A program made the translations under genes and the position numbers. Shown here in pieces: positions 1 to 9,921 of a DNA stretch of 64,000 nt (its first letter is position 1; each line of letters begins with the position of its first letter). The notes under the pieces were generated by a model. That model did no database searches and had not been told where the DNA came from. It saw only the letters and a list, made by a program, of their open reading frames with translations. Location: positions 1 to 64,000 of the forward strand of contig CALIRO010000001.1 in NCBI GenBank assembly GCA_938042245.1, written 5' to 3'. Source of the stretch: an uncultured Thermoguttaceae bacterium. Its GTDB lineage: Bacteria; Planctomycetota; Planctomycetia; Pirellulales; Thermoguttaceae.

Positions 1-69
1 TTGGCTGCAGAGAGGAACGTTTCTCTTTCGCGGTGGGTAGAGATGGGAATGCCCCCTCAGCAGGCGTTT

Positions 70-440
70 CCTTTGGGCGTCCCCTCAGCCGGCCTGCCTG
101 TCGGCAGGCCGGCCTCTCCCGCGCCGGGCAGAGGCGTTGGACATGGAAGCAGCACAAGCTGCCTGGATTCCCGCTTGCGCGGGAATGACAATAGGCTGAC
201 GGGGAACCTGGGCTCTTGGTGCGCCCCCTCACCCGGCTTGCTAGCGCAAGCCGGCCTCTCCCGCGGCGGGGCGAGGCGATGTTTTGCGGAGGGCAGAGGC
301 GTAAATTTTCCCTCGCCCGGCCGGGCTTGCGTCCGGCTCCCCTCTCCCCTGGTGGGAGAGGGTTAGGGTGAGGGGGAGCCTGGATTCCCGGTTGGGCGGG
401 AATGACAATGTACCCAGTTGTGCGGGAATGATAAGGAAGC
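70..440. repeat. Cluster of GC-rich dispersed intergenic repeats
   Basis: This stretch holds no convincing gene. It contains copies of two repeat types that recur through the window. The first pairs CTCTCCC with GGGAGAG around GC-rich arms (about 76-135 and 220-375). The second is built on ATTCCCGC ... GCGGGAATGACA (about 165-192 and 385-432). The open frame across the first 366 bases is stop-free only because of this composition, and its predicted product is low-complexity. The elements resemble the small palindromic intergenic repeats found in many bacterial genomes. Orientation and unit borders cannot be fixed by eye. Confidence 0.65.
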
Positions 441-479
441 GAGTGCCTAGCGAAAGAAACGATTCGAAGGATCCTTGCC

Positions 480-1670
480 ATGAAAATCGTGGATTTGCGT
501 GCTCGGACCGTGGCGATTCCGACCCAGGGGATGCTTCGACATAATACGGGGGTGCATCCGGGGTATTTGATGCGGACGATCCTGGAACTATTTACTGATG
601 AAGGGATTGTGGGGTTAGGCGAGGTGGGCGGGGGCGACCAGCGGGCGGCCTTGGAAAAACTCAAACCCCGTCTGGTGGGAATGAACCCATTTCAGCTGGA
701 GGAGATCAAACTGAAGGTGCTGCGGCCGATTTATTATCTGTCGAACGCCCGGCTTTACGGGGCCATTGAGATCGCTTGTTTGGACATTCAAGGCAAAGCG
801 GCTGGGGTACCGATGCACCAACTGCTGGGCGGCAAAGTGCGGGATGCGATCCCGATGATTGCTTATCTGTTTTGGCGCTATGATCGGCCAGGCGGCGGCG
901 ACGACACCAGAGCCGAGGACTTGGCCGACTTCTGCGAAGAGCTTCATCAGACCCTGGGCGTGCGGAGCATGAAGTTGAAAGCAGGCGTCATGGACCCATG
1001 GGAAGAGGCCCGGGTGCTGGAACTTTGCCGAAAACGGTTGGGCCAGCGCTTCGGCCTGCGCATCGACCCCAACGGTGTCTGGAGCGTGCATACTGCGGTG
1101 CAGATCGGCCGACGTTTGGAACCGCTTGGCCTGGAATATTATGAAGACCCTGCTTGGGGACTGGAAGGGATGCGGGCCGTTCGGCAGCAGGTTCGTATCC
1201 CTTTGGCCACCAATATGTATCCTAATAAGTTTGACGACTTGGGACCGGCGATTCGGCTTGGGGTGGCCGATGTGATATTAACGGATTTACATTATTGGGA
1301 GGGTCCTCGGGGCGTAAAAGACCTTTGTGCGGTCTGCCGAACTTTTAACCTGGATGTGGCGATGCATTCGGGGGCGGAATTTGGGGTGGAGCTGGCGGCC
1401 ATGCTTCATACGGCCTCGACCATTCCACAGATGCACTTGGCCGGGGACGCCCATTATCATTATCTGGTGGATGATATTATCGTGGGTGGCAAGCTGGGCT
1501 ATGTGGATGGGGCCATTGGAGTGCCGGACGGCCCCGGGCTGGGTGTCGAACTGGACGAAGACAAAATGGCCTTTTACGGGCGGTACTACGAAGAAAAAGG
1601 CGATTACTACGCCCGATTTCACCAGGACCCTCGGCGTCCGGACTGGTATCCTCGGGTGGGCGGCCTGTGA
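480..1670 (+). CDS. Glucarate-dehydratase-like enolase-superfamily sugar-acid dehydratase
   Basis: A 396-residue mandelate racemase/muconate lactonizing enzyme-type protein of the enolase superfamily. Such enzymes abstract a proton alpha to a carboxylate and usually dehydrate a sugar acid to a 2-keto-3-deoxy acid in the cytoplasm. The N-terminal capping domain covers about residues 1-125, followed by the barrel. The expected residues are visible: the KLK pair at K165/K167, metal ligands near D196 (RIDPNG), E222 (YEDP) and N245 (ATNM), and a catalytic-type histidine at H296 (AMHSGAEFG). DPNG and MHS point to the glucarate dehydratase subgroup, but the substrate cannot be read from sequence. 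LutA- and LutB-like genes follow on the same strand, which suggests carboxylic-acid catabolism. The start follows the repeat cluster and has only a weak ribosome binding site (gaagg, about 10 bases upstream). Confidence 0.85.
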   Translation: MKIVDLRARTVAIPTQGMLRHNTGVHPGYLMRTILELFTDEGIVGLGEVGGGDQRAALEKLKPRLVGMNPFQLEEIKLKVLRPIYYLSNARLYGAIEIACLDIQGKAAGVPMHQLLGGKVRDAIPMIAYLFWRYDRPGGGDDTRAEDLADFCEELHQTLGVRSMKLKAGVMDPWEEARVLELCRKRLGQRFGLRIDPNGVWSVHTAVQIGRRLEPLGLEYYEDPAWGLEGMRAVRQQVRIPLATNMYPNKFDDLGPAIRLGVADVILTDLHYWEGPRGVKDLCAVCRTFNLDVAMHSGAEFGVELAAMLHTASTIPQMHLAGDAHYHYLVDDIIVGGKLGYVDGAIGVPDGPGLGVELDEDKMAFYGRYYEEKGDYYARFHQDPRRPDWYPRVGGL

Positions 1671-2035
1671 GAGCGAGCAAGTCATCTAGCTAGGCACGGT
1701 CCTGGAAAAACAGATCAGCCGGACTTTCTCATCGCTTCGACTTTCTACCGTACTTTCGGAAGTGTCGATTCCTGAAGGGTCGATTGTCGGTTTCCCCAAG
1801 GCAACGTAAAATGGCAGAGCGGTTTGCAGGCGGTACGTGGGATCGCGTCGTCGGCCAGCCTGAAAAAGGCCGGATCGGGTGGTTTTCTCGGTGGAGGGAA
1901 ATCAGGCCGGAAGCACCGGCGGGCTGTGCGAGATGGTCCGAAGGTACTGCCCAAAGGGCGGAACGTCCGAAAACGGTTCGTACTGGGATAGATGGGCTTG
2001 CTGGTCCATTCAAGGCGCAATCCAAAGAGGGAGTG
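1671..2035. other. Intergenic stretch before the LutA-like gene
   Basis: The LutA-like frame stays open upstream to about 1784. The encoded 84 residues are basic, unlike any LutA family member, and have no ribosome binding site at the first start, so I treat the stretch as leader DNA. No terminator or RNA structure is evident. Confidence 0.4.
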
Positions 2036-3013
2036 ATGAACCGGAGTTTTGATCAAGCGGGGAGCGTCCAAACAATCGTTTCTGCCAGAGGGTCGGGCAA
2101 GGGAAGAAATGGCCTGCCGGCGCCGTCAGGCGAGAAGGCAGGCGGCCGGACCCCCTCTGGTGGGCAGCCAGGTAGTGCTTCTGGCAAACCATCGGAGTCT
2201 AGTTTGGGATTGGAGGCGGCTCGGGAGGGGTTAGGGACGGAGGGGGTCAACTGGTCGGCGCCGGCGCAGAAGCGGGAGTATCCGGTTTATGAGCCGGGCG
2301 AACCGGTGGCGCTATTTGTGCCCTGTTATATTGACGAATTTTATCCCCAGATTGCCCAGGCCACGGCGGAGCTATTGACTTGGCTTCAGGTGCCGGTGGA
2401 GTTTCCCAGCCGACAGACCTGCTGCGGGCAGCCGGCGTTTAACTCCGGGTATTGGAGGGAAGCATGTAAAGTTGTCCATTATTTTTGCGAGACATTTGCG
2501 TCATATCGATGGATCGTCTGTCCATCCGGTTCCTGTGCGGCCATGTGCCGAGTGTTCTTCGGCCATGTCGATCCTGATCCCCGGATTGTCGAAATTGGAC
2601 GGCGTGTCTTTGAGCTGACCGAATTTTTGGTCGAATGCATGGGCGTTCGCGATGTCGGGGCCCGGTTCCCTCACAAAGTAACCTTGCATATCGGATGCCA
2701 CACCCGCCGGGAATTGGGCGTGGTGCAGCCGCCGCTGGAACTGCTCCGCTATGTAGAAGGCCTCCAGTATGTGGAGTTGCCTAACGTGGAAGAATGTTGC
2801 GGATTCGGCGGCACTTTCAGTGTAAAGATGCCCGGTACGTCGATCGCCATGGGCCAGACGAAGGTGGAAAATATCATCCGCAGCGGCGCCGAAGTGGTCG
2901 TTTCCCCAGACATCAGTTGCCTGATGCATGTAGGCGGCATCCTCCGCCGCCACCCCCAAGGCCGAAACATCCGCTGTATGCACATTGCCGAACTGCTGGT
3001 GGCCGAAGAATAA
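2036..3013 (+). CDS. lutA: LutA/YkgE-type (Fe-S)-binding lactate-oxidation subunit
   Basis: The protein belongs to the cysteine-rich CCG-domain family (LutA/YkgE, GlcF C-terminal-like). LutA works with LutB and LutC in oxidising L-lactate to pyruvate on the inner side of the membrane. Two CCG repeats are clear: CCGQPAFNSGY early and CCGFGGTFSVK late, with supporting cysteines in CPSGSCAAMC and HIGCHTRRE. The ATG at 2036 is preceded by aaagagggag with good spacing, giving 325 residues. The family is normally about 240-250 residues and the conserved part starts at VALFVPCYIDEFYPQ, so about 90 N-terminal residues are an extra Gly/Ser/Pro-rich tail or the true start is later. It lies 131 bases ahead of lutB. 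Confidence 0.85.
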   Translation: MNRSFDQAGSVQTIVSARGSGKGRNGLPAPSGEKAGGRTPSGGQPGSASGKPSESSLGLEAAREGLGTEGVNWSAPAQKREYPVYEPGEPVALFVPCYIDEFYPQIAQATAELLTWLQVPVEFPSRQTCCGQPAFNSGYWREACKVVHYFCETFASYRWIVCPSGSCAAMCRVFFGHVDPDPRIVEIGRRVFELTEFLVECMGVRDVGARFPHKVTLHIGCHTRRELGVVQPPLELLRYVEGLQYVELPNVEECCGFGGTFSVKMPGTSIAMGQTKVENIIRSGAEVVVSPDISCLMHVGGILRRHPQGRNIRCMHIAELLVAEE

Positions 3014-3144
3014 TGGTCTATGCCAAAAGGCACCAACTTCCCAGGGCGACTATGGTGGGCATGGGGCTGGAAGGTCGGCCAGGGCCGTCGCAGGGGGTCT
3101 CTCACCGGCAAAGGGTCTTCAGAGCGCATTAGGAGCCATAGACT

Positions 3145-4623
3145 ATGCACGTAGCAGCGGCAGAAAGCGTTCCTGGTGGAGCTAGTCTGTCCATGCAAGG
3201 GGCTCGGTTTTTGAGGGAATGTACCCGGGGGCTGGCGGAACCGGGCCAGTTCGGCTCGTTGGCCCAGTCGGCCGAACGCTCCAGCAAACAAAATCGGCAG
3301 ATCATTGCTTCGATCCCCTATTTTCAAAGCTGGCGGGAGCAGGCCCACCAGATCAAGCGGTACGCCCTAGCCAATCTGGACAAACTCCTGGCGGAGTTTG
3401 AGCGGAACATCACTGCCCGCGGCGCTACGGTCCTATACGCCCAAAACGCCCAGGAGGCAAATGAACATCTGCTTCGGATCGTTCGACAACATGGCGTTCG
3501 CACTGTGGTGAAAGCCAAGTCGATGGTCAGCGAAGAGATGGAGATGAACCATGTGCTGGAGGCGGTGGGCGTCCGGGCCATCGAAACCGATCTAGGGGAA
3601 TTTTTGGTCCAACTGGCCGGCCAGCGGCCGATTCACGTAGTAACCCCGGCACTGCATCTATCCGCCACCGATGTAGGCCGATTGTTTCAAGAAAAACTGG
3701 GCGAACCGTTTACTCAGGAGCATGCCACCCTAACGCAAATCGCGCGCAAACACCTCCGGCGGCAGTTCCTCCAAGCCGACTTGGGCATTTCGGGCGTCAA
3801 TTTCGCCATCGCCGATACAGGGACCATCTGCCTGGTAGAAAATGAAGGCAACCAGGGGCTTTCCACCTGCTGCCCAAAGGTCCATGTGGCCCTGATGGGC
3901 GTGGAAAAAGTGATCCCCAGCATTCGGCATTTACCGGTGTTTTTGAACCTGCTAGGCCGCAGCGGTACCGGACAAAAACTGACCACCTATACGCATTTAA
4001 TTCACGGCAGTACACCGGGCCAAAAGTTATATGTGATTATCTTGGACAACGGCCGAACCGAAGTGCTCCGGGACCCGAAGGCGTGGTCGGCGCTATTTTG
4101 CATCCGGTGCGGGGCATGTTTGAACGCATGTCCTGTGTATCGGCGGGTAGGCGGCTGGGCGTATGGATGGGTCTATCCAGGACCGATCGGGGCGATCCTG
4201 ACGCCCCATTTAGTTGGCCTGGAGCAGGCGGGCAAGCTGCCGTTTGCTTCTTCGCTCTGTGGGGCCTGTGGGGAGGTTTGCCCGGTGAAAATCGACATTC
4301 CGCATCAATTGGTCCATTTGCGGCATCGGGCGGTTCAGGAACCTTCGCCGGTTCGGTGCTGGCTGGAACGGCTTGTGTGGCGGATGTGGGCCTGGGCAAT
4401 GTGTCATCCGTGGATGTATCGGGTGTCGATGCGGTTGGCGAGGCTGGGCGCCCGGTTGGCCCGCTTCTTGCCATGGCATCCAGGACCATTGGGCGCCTGG
4501 ACCCGGGGCCGAGAGTTGCCAGAACCTCCTCCCGGGCCTGATTTCCACACCTGGTGGAAAAAACATGCCCATGAGCTGAAAACCTTTCCTGCCGATCTAC
4601 CGCCGGAAAGTCCCTCTTCGTGA
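3145..4623 (+). CDS. lutB: LutB/YkgF-type iron-sulfur lactate-oxidation subunit
   Basis: A 492-residue protein of the LutB/YkgF family. The N-terminal two thirds form the LUD domain ([32 protein letters not shown]). A ferredoxin-like pair of 4Fe-4S motifs follows ([15 protein letters not shown] and [17 protein letters not shown]). In characterised systems LutB passes electrons with LutA and LutC during L-lactate oxidation. Length is typical. The ATG has AGGAG 9 bases upstream. No lutC follows: the next 550 bases are AT-rich and non-coding, so a third subunit must be elsewhere or absent. Position beside a sugar-acid dehydratase suggests that lactate produced by sugar-acid cleavage is the substrate; this is inference. 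Confidence 0.9.
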   Translation: MHVAAAESVPGGASLSMQGARFLRECTRGLAEPGQFGSLAQSAERSSKQNRQIIASIPYFQSWREQAHQIKRYALANLDKLLAEFERNITARGATVLYAQNAQEANEHLLRIVRQHGVRTVVKAKSMVSEEMEMNHVLEAVGVRAIETDLGEFLVQLAGQRPIHVVTPALHLSATDVGRLFQEKLGEPFTQEHATLTQIARKHLRRQFLQADLGISGVNFAIADTGTICLVENEGNQGLSTCCPKVHVALMGVEKVIPSIRHLPVFLNLLGRSGTGQKLTTYTHLIHGSTPGQKLYVIILDNGRTEVLRDPKAWSALFCIRCGACLNACPVYRRVGGWAYGWVYPGPIGAILTPHLVGLEQAGKLPFASSLCGACGEVCPVKIDIPHQLVHLRHRAVQEPSPVRCWLERLVWRMWAWAMCHPWMYRVSMRLARLGARLARFLPWHPGPLGAWTRGRELPEPPPGPDFHTWWKKHAHELKTFPADLPPESPSS

Positions 4624-5173
4624 ACCTTGTGGGCTATTTGGACCACGTTGGCGCCCATGAGGCACCCGCTTTACTCTTTTTGGGGGTCCTCCATTGCTGC
4701 CTTTTAGTGAATATATGTCCATTTTCCCTCTGGTACTCTCCTGCCTGCTTCCCCTTTGGAGTTGGCTCCGGTGGTTCTGGTCAGAATTATCCTGTGCTCC
4801 TTCTTTTCCCCCCTGTGGTGGGGATACTGGAAACCGGCGTTTCTTTGGGGTGTTAAAATTTGCAAACTTGGTAAAAAAGAACAACTTTTGACGCAACTGA
4901 TTATAAAATAACGGATTGCGAAGAATCGGCAAAGTTTGCCATCGGCTGAGGCCCCAAAAAACTTCAAAATTTTTTGAAAATCACTAAATCCTTTTCTACA
5001 CTATAGTAAGAGAGAAAATTCCCACCAATTTCACCCTTCCCGATTTGCCGATGGGACTAAATTTTGCCAGATTTTATTGTATAGAACCCTTTGGCCGGGA
5101 TTTTGGGGCTAGAGGATCGAAGCATGTTTTTGCAAGCATCATTTCGCTAGCTTTCTCAGAAAAGGAACGACCG
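4624..5173. other. AT-rich intergenic region with promoter for the repeat protein
   Basis: About 550 bases without a convincing gene. The second half is markedly AT-richer than the flanks and holds the promoter-like pair annotated separately. The frame of the downstream gene is open to 5045, but the ribosome binding site and signal peptide favour the start at 5174. Confidence 0.5.
4974..5002 (+). promoter_or_regulatory. Putative sigma-70-type promoter upstream of the repeat protein
   Basis: TTGAAA at 4974-4979 and TACACT at 4997-5002 are separated by 17 bases in an AT-rich tract. The leader would be about 165 bases. A second hexamer, TATAGT, overlaps at 5002-5007. Support is by pattern only. 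Confidence 0.4.
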
Positions 5174-6697
5174 ATGAGACGATTCTGGCATACGGGCTGG
5201 CTAGTGCTAGGACTGCTGGCCGGAGTATTTCCCGGCCCGGCAGAGGCAGTGGTTAGCCAAGGTCCCTACTGGACAGCCGCCGATGGGATTACCTATCGGC
5301 TGGTGTATCAGACGGTCTATGAGCCGCAGCAGGTTACCGCCTACCGCATTGAGTACGAAACCGTCCTGGAGCAACAACAGGTAACCACCTATCGAGCGGT
5401 CTGGGAAACCCAAATGCGCCAGCGCCGGTATCTGGTCTCCAAACCGGTAACAGAAACCAGCTATCAGGAACGGCGGTACACTGTCTGGCGGCCCGTCTAT
5501 GAGACCCAGTACCATACCCAGACCTACCAGCAAGTGCGATATGTGGCTGAAACCAGCGAACGGGAAGAAGTGGTTACCGTGCTCAAGCCCGTCTATCAGA
5601 CCGAAGAACGAGAAGTATGCCAGACCGTGCTTCGGCCCGTTTATGAAACGCAGTATCAAACGCAATATACCACCCAGTACCAAGCGGTAACCACCTACCG
5701 AACTTTTTATCAGGAACAAGGTGGTTTTGTGGATCAATTGGTCTATCGGGAGCCGATCTTACGGAATCGGTTGGCCTGGCTACCGAGTGCTTATGTCATT
5801 GATCCGGTGACCGGACAGACCGTGTATCAGCGAGCGGGTTTGTATTGGGTGCCTCGGCCAGGCCGGTATGAAGTGCATCGGGTCTGGCAATCCAATGTGG
5901 TGCCGGTCCAGGTGCCGCAGACGGTCTTGATGCCGCAGACGGTGGCCCAGCAGGTGCCTGTCCAAGTGCTTCGGTATCAGCAGGAACAGGTCTGTCAAAA
6001 AGTGCCGGTTCAAGTTTGCAGGATGGTGGAAGAACGCCAAGTGCGGAAAATTCCGGTTACCACCTACCGGCCCGTGGTCGAACAGGTCCAGCGGCAGATC
6101 CCGGTCCAGGTGTGCCGAATGGAAGCCCAGGAAGTGGTTCAACAGATCCCCGTGACAGTTCACAAAACCATTCTCGAAGAGCAGGTGGTCGAAGAACCGG
6201 TGCAGGTCTGCCGTTGGATGCCGGTGCAGGAGACGGTCCAGGTACCGCGGTTGGTGGAAAAGCGGGTGCCGATCACCTATTACGTATATATGCCGCGAGT
6301 AGTCTGCTGTCGGGTGCCGGTGGATGCGTGTGGTCAGCCGATTGGGGTTGTGCCAACGCCGTCGGCGCCGTCCATCAGTGCGCCGGTTCCGGGTCCCGTA
6401 TTACCGGAGGAAAAGGGCGGCGCCGTCAGTACACCACTGCTCCCGCCTTCTCCGGGTCCTACTGGTGCTGGGACATCAGCTCAGACTGTGCCAGGCGAAA
6501 GCACCCCGGCGCCCACGCCAGGCCTCTATGTGCCTCAGCAAGCTCCGAGTCCAGAATCGGCCAAACAACCGCCCCAGACCCCCTTGGAAAATCAATTACC
6601 CGGACCTGGCGACTCCAAACAACCCTCCTCGACCCCTTCAACCCCGTCTCCGGTTATCCCTCCACCGGTGAAAGGTGCCTCTTTTAAAACCACGTAA
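5174..6697 (+). CDS. Exported tyrosine/valine-rich repeat protein (YTV-like)
   Basis: A 507-residue exported protein. MRRFWHTGWLVLGLLAG followed by AEA around residue 25 is a signal peptide. Residues about 35-200 are imperfect repeats of PVYET-Q / YQ-RYTVWRPVYETQ type, rich in Tyr, Thr, Val and Gln. Residues about 235-430 change to QVPVQVCR-like repeats with regularly placed cysteines, and the last 100 residues are Pro/Ser/Thr-rich. Planctomycete wall fractions contain proteins with a YTV motif, and RYTV-RPVYET agrees with that type, but I assign it by resemblance only. An envelope or cross-linked wall role is inferred. AAGGAAC lies just upstream of the chosen ATG; an in-frame start at 5045 would bury the signal peptide. 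Confidence 0.75.
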   Translation: MRRFWHTGWLVLGLLAGVFPGPAEAVVSQGPYWTAADGITYRLVYQTVYEPQQVTAYRIEYETVLEQQQVTTYRAVWETQMRQRRYLVSKPVTETSYQERRYTVWRPVYETQYHTQTYQQVRYVAETSEREEVVTVLKPVYQTEEREVCQTVLRPVYETQYQTQYTTQYQAVTTYRTFYQEQGGFVDQLVYREPILRNRLAWLPSAYVIDPVTGQTVYQRAGLYWVPRPGRYEVHRVWQSNVVPVQVPQTVLMPQTVAQQVPVQVLRYQQEQVCQKVPVQVCRMVEERQVRKIPVTTYRPVVEQVQRQIPVQVCRMEAQEVVQQIPVTVHKTILEEQVVEEPVQVCRWMPVQETVQVPRLVEKRVPITYYVYMPRVVCCRVPVDACGQPIGVVPTPSAPSISAPVPGPVLPEEKGGAVSTPLLPPSPGPTGAGTSAQTVPGESTPAPTPGLYVPQQAPSPESAKQPPQTPLENQLPGPGDSKQPSSTPSTPSPVIPPPVKGASFKTT

Positions 6698-6790
6698 TGC
6701 CGGGCAGAAGGGGTTGCTCAGTGAAGCAAATTCGTAGAGGGATCTATCAGAAGCGGTCGGCTCTTCCTTCATAGCGTGGCCCGGCAACGT

Positions 6791-8200
6791 TTAGCGAAGC
6801 AGATTGGTGGGCGGATCTACCAACGCCACCTGTTTGACGGCCACATGTTTGGCACGGGGTTCGAGCATCAGGCCGGTTACCCCGGTGACCGCGATCCATT
6901 TGCCTTCCAACGGATGCAAATTGATCCCAGGGGCTGGGGTCAGATAGCAAACGACTTCTCCGCGCTCGTCCAGCAGGGCATAGGTCGGGGCGCCCGGTTT
7001 AGCTGAGACCACCCGGGTCAGACGTCCGACAGCATCGAAACGGTCGGCAGCTTGAGGGGGCCGAACTGTTTGGCTTGGCTGCCCGGAAGCCGAAATTCCT
7101 TCTGTGCTTGCCGCTGCGCCCGGCACGGGGGTGGTTGCGCCGGTAGGGGCTTGCAGGGGAGGGCTCCCAATGGCCCGATTGCCCGTCCCAACACGCCCGG
7201 GGGAAGAGAGCGGTTTGGGAGCTTCTAGTCGACCGGCCAGCAAGATGTGGGCATATTGCCGTTGCACCTCTAAAAATTGACCGATGCGGGCCAGTAATTG
7301 GCGGGCTTCGGATCGACTTGAGCTATCCGGGGCTTGGCCCAACAGGGCTTCTGCCCGAGTGTGTAAATCTTGCAATTGCCAGCGGGGAGGGTCGGCCAGG
7401 ACTCGGTTGGCTAGCTCCAGCTCCAGTTGCCGGAGATATTGTTGAAACTCCCCCAGAGAAAGCCCTCCCGAACCAGGCGGAATTGCTATCGAACCGGGGG
7501 CAGTGCCAGCTCCAGAGGCTGGTGCAGGAGGAGTAGCCGCCCCCCCAGAAGATAGCTGGCCTGCTACATCAGAACCGGAACCAGCAGGCCGAGCTATCTG
7601 GTCCTGGGGAGACTGTATATCCCCAACAAGAGGGGAGATGTCCTGGCTAAAAATCCAGCGAAATTCCCCCGATGGAGGGGCAATTTTACACCATACCCCC
7701 TTGCTCTTCTGGGATTCAGAAGGGTCGTCTTCGAGCAGTTCCACCTCTTCGCCTTGCTTTAAGTACACCTGGACCACATCCTGGAGGTTTTTCAGGCGAC
7801 TACCGACTACCACCGGCACTTGGTCTTCTTTGGCCTTGGCCAAACCATCTGGCCCCATTTCTACTTGCCGAGCTAAGACCCAAGAGAAACTCCCCTCCGG
7901 AGGTCGAATGGCAGCCCAACCACCCGGATCATGGCGATATACTTCGACAATTTGTCCCTGGGGTAATGTGTCGGTGGGGTAATATTCTAATCCTGGGCCG
8001 CTGCGTACATAAGCATTCTGTTTGATAACTTGGGCTTTGTATGGAAATTGGGTAGTTTGGGCAACTGCTGGCAGGGGGGGATCTAAAAGGAAACAGATGC
8101 CTATCCAAAGTAAAATACACAATCTACATAATCTACATAAAATAAAACGCTCAGAAGAAATTAATGGTATTGCTAAAATAAAAAATCTAGATAAGAACAT
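6791..8200 (-). CDS. Exported protein with two bacterial SH3 domains
   Basis: A 469-residue protein starting MFLSRFFILAIP, with hydrophobic stretches up to about residue 48 and a likely signal cleavage at AVAQ. Two SH3b-type domains follow: the first contains NAYVRSGPGLEYYPTDTLP and GGWAAIRPP-GSFSWV, the second contains GVWCKIAPPSGEFRWI. A Pro/Gly/Ala-rich linker and a helical segment lead to a small C-terminal beta domain (YALLDERGEVVCYLTPAPG ... GKWIAVTGVTG). SH3b domains commonly bind peptidoglycan or wall peptides, so an envelope role is likely; no catalytic domain is visible. The start at 8200 has AGGAG 9 bases upstream; the frame is open for 41 further codons without a better site. Confidence 0.8.
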   Translation of the reverse strand: MFLSRFFILAIPLISSERFILCRLCRLCILLWIGICFLLDPPLPAVAQTTQFPYKAQVIKQNAYVRSGPGLEYYPTDTLPQGQIVEVYRHDPGGWAAIRPPEGSFSWVLARQVEMGPDGLAKAKEDQVPVVVGSRLKNLQDVVQVYLKQGEEVELLEDDPSESQKSKGVWCKIAPPSGEFRWIFSQDISPLVGDIQSPQDQIARPAGSGSDVAGQLSSGGAATPPAPASGAGTAPGSIAIPPGSGGLSLGEFQQYLRQLELELANRVLADPPRWQLQDLHTRAEALLGQAPDSSSRSEARQLLARIGQFLEVQRQYAHILLAGRLEAPKPLSSPGRVGTGNRAIGSPPLQAPTGATTPVPGAAASTEGISASGQPSQTVRPPQAADRFDAVGRLTRVVSAKPGAPTYALLDERGEVVCYLTPAPGINLHPLEGKWIAVTGVTGLMLEPRAKHVAVKQVALVDPPTNLLR

Positions 8201-8738
8201 CCCCAGTCTCCTATAGCCCAGTCCTTTCCCCACCGGCTCCCCCCACCTGCACCGCACCGTGTAGCCAAATAGTAGACAAAAGCAGCCTCTTCTACTCAAT
8301 TCCGGCCGGAAACACAAGAGCAACCCTTCCTATGAAATGTCCATGGTTACACCCGCCAAACTTCTCCTTGCCGCTCAAGCCAGGGTTCCCAGAGAACATA
8401 AAGGTAGGCCCAGAGCAGCCCGGATTCAGCGCTTCCACAGGGATGACAGGATAGTAGGTCATTAGAGTTAGCTTCGGGAGCTTTCCCAGAAATGACCACT
8501 AAAAGCTGCCCTCCTTTTGCAGGCAGCATAACCTTGCTTCCTTGTCCTTGGTGTTTTCCCGGCAGTCAGAATCAAACGAGGGTAAGGGAAAAGAGGCGTT
8601 AGGGTAAAAACAATTAGTCTGACGGCCCATGGTAAAATTGGGCTGGTTCATATCTGGGTTGGGCTGGTTATGGTGAGGAAAGTACTCTTCAGAGCACAGG
8701 TGGGCCAAAAAAGCGATGAGTTTCGCCCTGGCAGCCTT
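8201..8738. other. Intergenic stretch, no gene seen
   Basis: Lies upstream of the SH3 protein and downstream of the lipoprotein gene, both leftward. I see no RNA gene or good terminator. A short direct repeat, GGGCTGGTTCAT / GGGCTGGTTAT, sits at about 8640-8670. Confidence 0.4.
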
Positions 8739-9722
8739 CTAGGGCGGCAAGACTCGGAAGGATTGGAAAAAAGGGGCGGTGTTTGTTTCGTTCACGGTGC
8801 CCTCCGGTCCGACCACGCCAAGACAGTACAAACGATCCTCGGCCAAACACCATCGGACTCGGAACTGGTGGCGAAGCTCCGGCAGGACCAACTCGACATC
8901 TAAGGCAGGGTAGTTCTGGATTTGGAGTTGCTGGCGACGGCGGATTTGAGTCTTGGGATTTTGGGCTAAGCTGGCCGCAAGCTGATCGAGCAACTGGTAC
9001 GGATTTTCCTGAGCTACCCGATAAAATAGCGCGCTTCGGATTCCAAACAGCATGTACTGCAGACCGCAGAAGGTGGCCTGATAGGACCACACGCCCGATC
9101 CTTCTCTTCCAGATGTTGGCCCTGGCGGCGCCGGTTTAGACGGTTGAGACCTTGGTCGGGGCGTTTGGCCGGAAGGCGCTGTGTGGTCTGATCCCCGCAG
9201 AGGCGATCCGGCCGCCGAGTGGCGTTCTCGGGCAGGAGGGGTGGGAAAGGCCACCTTTACCGGCGCTTCTGGCGGACGAAACGGCTCCCATTGTGGTACC
9301 GTTTGGGTAATATCGCCAGGTTGGAGCAACCGTGCTTGGCCGCTTACATAGCCGACCGGTAAATCGTCCGCCCGGGTGTCGGCCCGCAACTGATACAGCA
9401 TAACTACCCGCCCAGCCAACGCAGTGCCCGGAACCCACTCGGGCGGTTTGACATATTCATAACCCCTCTGCGCCCCAGTTACCGGATTATGCAACGCCCG
9501 GTCAAACTCCTCCTGACTGGCAAACCCTTCTTGAAGCTCTTCCAAGCGGTCCGGCCATCGCTGATGTTGTTGGTAAAATTGTTCAATCCGAGCCAACCAG
9601 GCTTTCAGAGCCGGCAGGGACCGCTCCGCCTCCGACTGACAACCAGCCAAAGCCAACACTAGCAGTATCGCCACTGCCCCTCCTGCTACCCAACGCCGGC
9701 TTATCCAAAACCTAAAAGACAT
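8739..9722 (-). CDS. Planctomycete-type lipoprotein of unknown function
   Basis: A 327-residue protein with a lipoprotein signal: two arginines, a hydrophobic run and the lipobox LALAGCQ. The mature part begins with a helical segment (LPALKAWLARIEQFYQQH), then a region with NPVTGAQRGYEYVKPPEW and a Pro-rich linker around residues 150-205. The C-terminal domain of about 115 residues (WSYQATFCGLQYMLFG ... PFFQSFRVLP) has the look of a compact alpha/beta fold ending in an F-x-SFR strand. I do not recognise a named family and assign no function. AAGGAG lies 7-8 bases before the ATG. The sugar-isomerase-like gene is upstream on the same strand, 199 bases away. Confidence 0.75.
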   Translation of the reverse strand: MSFRFWISRRWVAGGAVAILLVLALAGCQSEAERSLPALKAWLARIEQFYQQHQRWPDRLEELQEGFASQEEFDRALHNPVTGAQRGYEYVKPPEWVPGTALAGRVVMLYQLRADTRADDLPVGYVSGQARLLQPGDITQTVPQWEPFRPPEAPVKVAFPTPPARERHSAAGSPLRGSDHTAPSGQTPRPRSQPSKPAPPGPTSGREGSGVWSYQATFCGLQYMLFGIRSALFYRVAQENPYQLLDQLAASLAQNPKTQIRRRQQLQIQNYPALDVELVLPELRHQFRVRWCLAEDRLYCLGVVGPEGTVNETNTAPFFQSFRVLPP

Positions 9723-9921
9723 CAGAAGATCTCCTTGGCAGTTGGGCTCTGTGGGAAGGCAGAGGACAAAACAATCTGGCAAGAGAGAGGCAATCGGCAC
9801 TTTTCTAGCGGCAAACTCAGTTGGGCAACTGACACATGATAGTTGGCTGTACCGTATATTCGGCCTTCTGGGCTTAGCCGGGCAGAGTTTCAACGGCTCC
9901 CTGCTGTCGGCTTTTTACATT

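Noticed and set aside
1-366. Open frame of about 121 codons at the window start
   Set aside because: Low-complexity product driven by GC-rich repeats; no ribosome binding site or family match.
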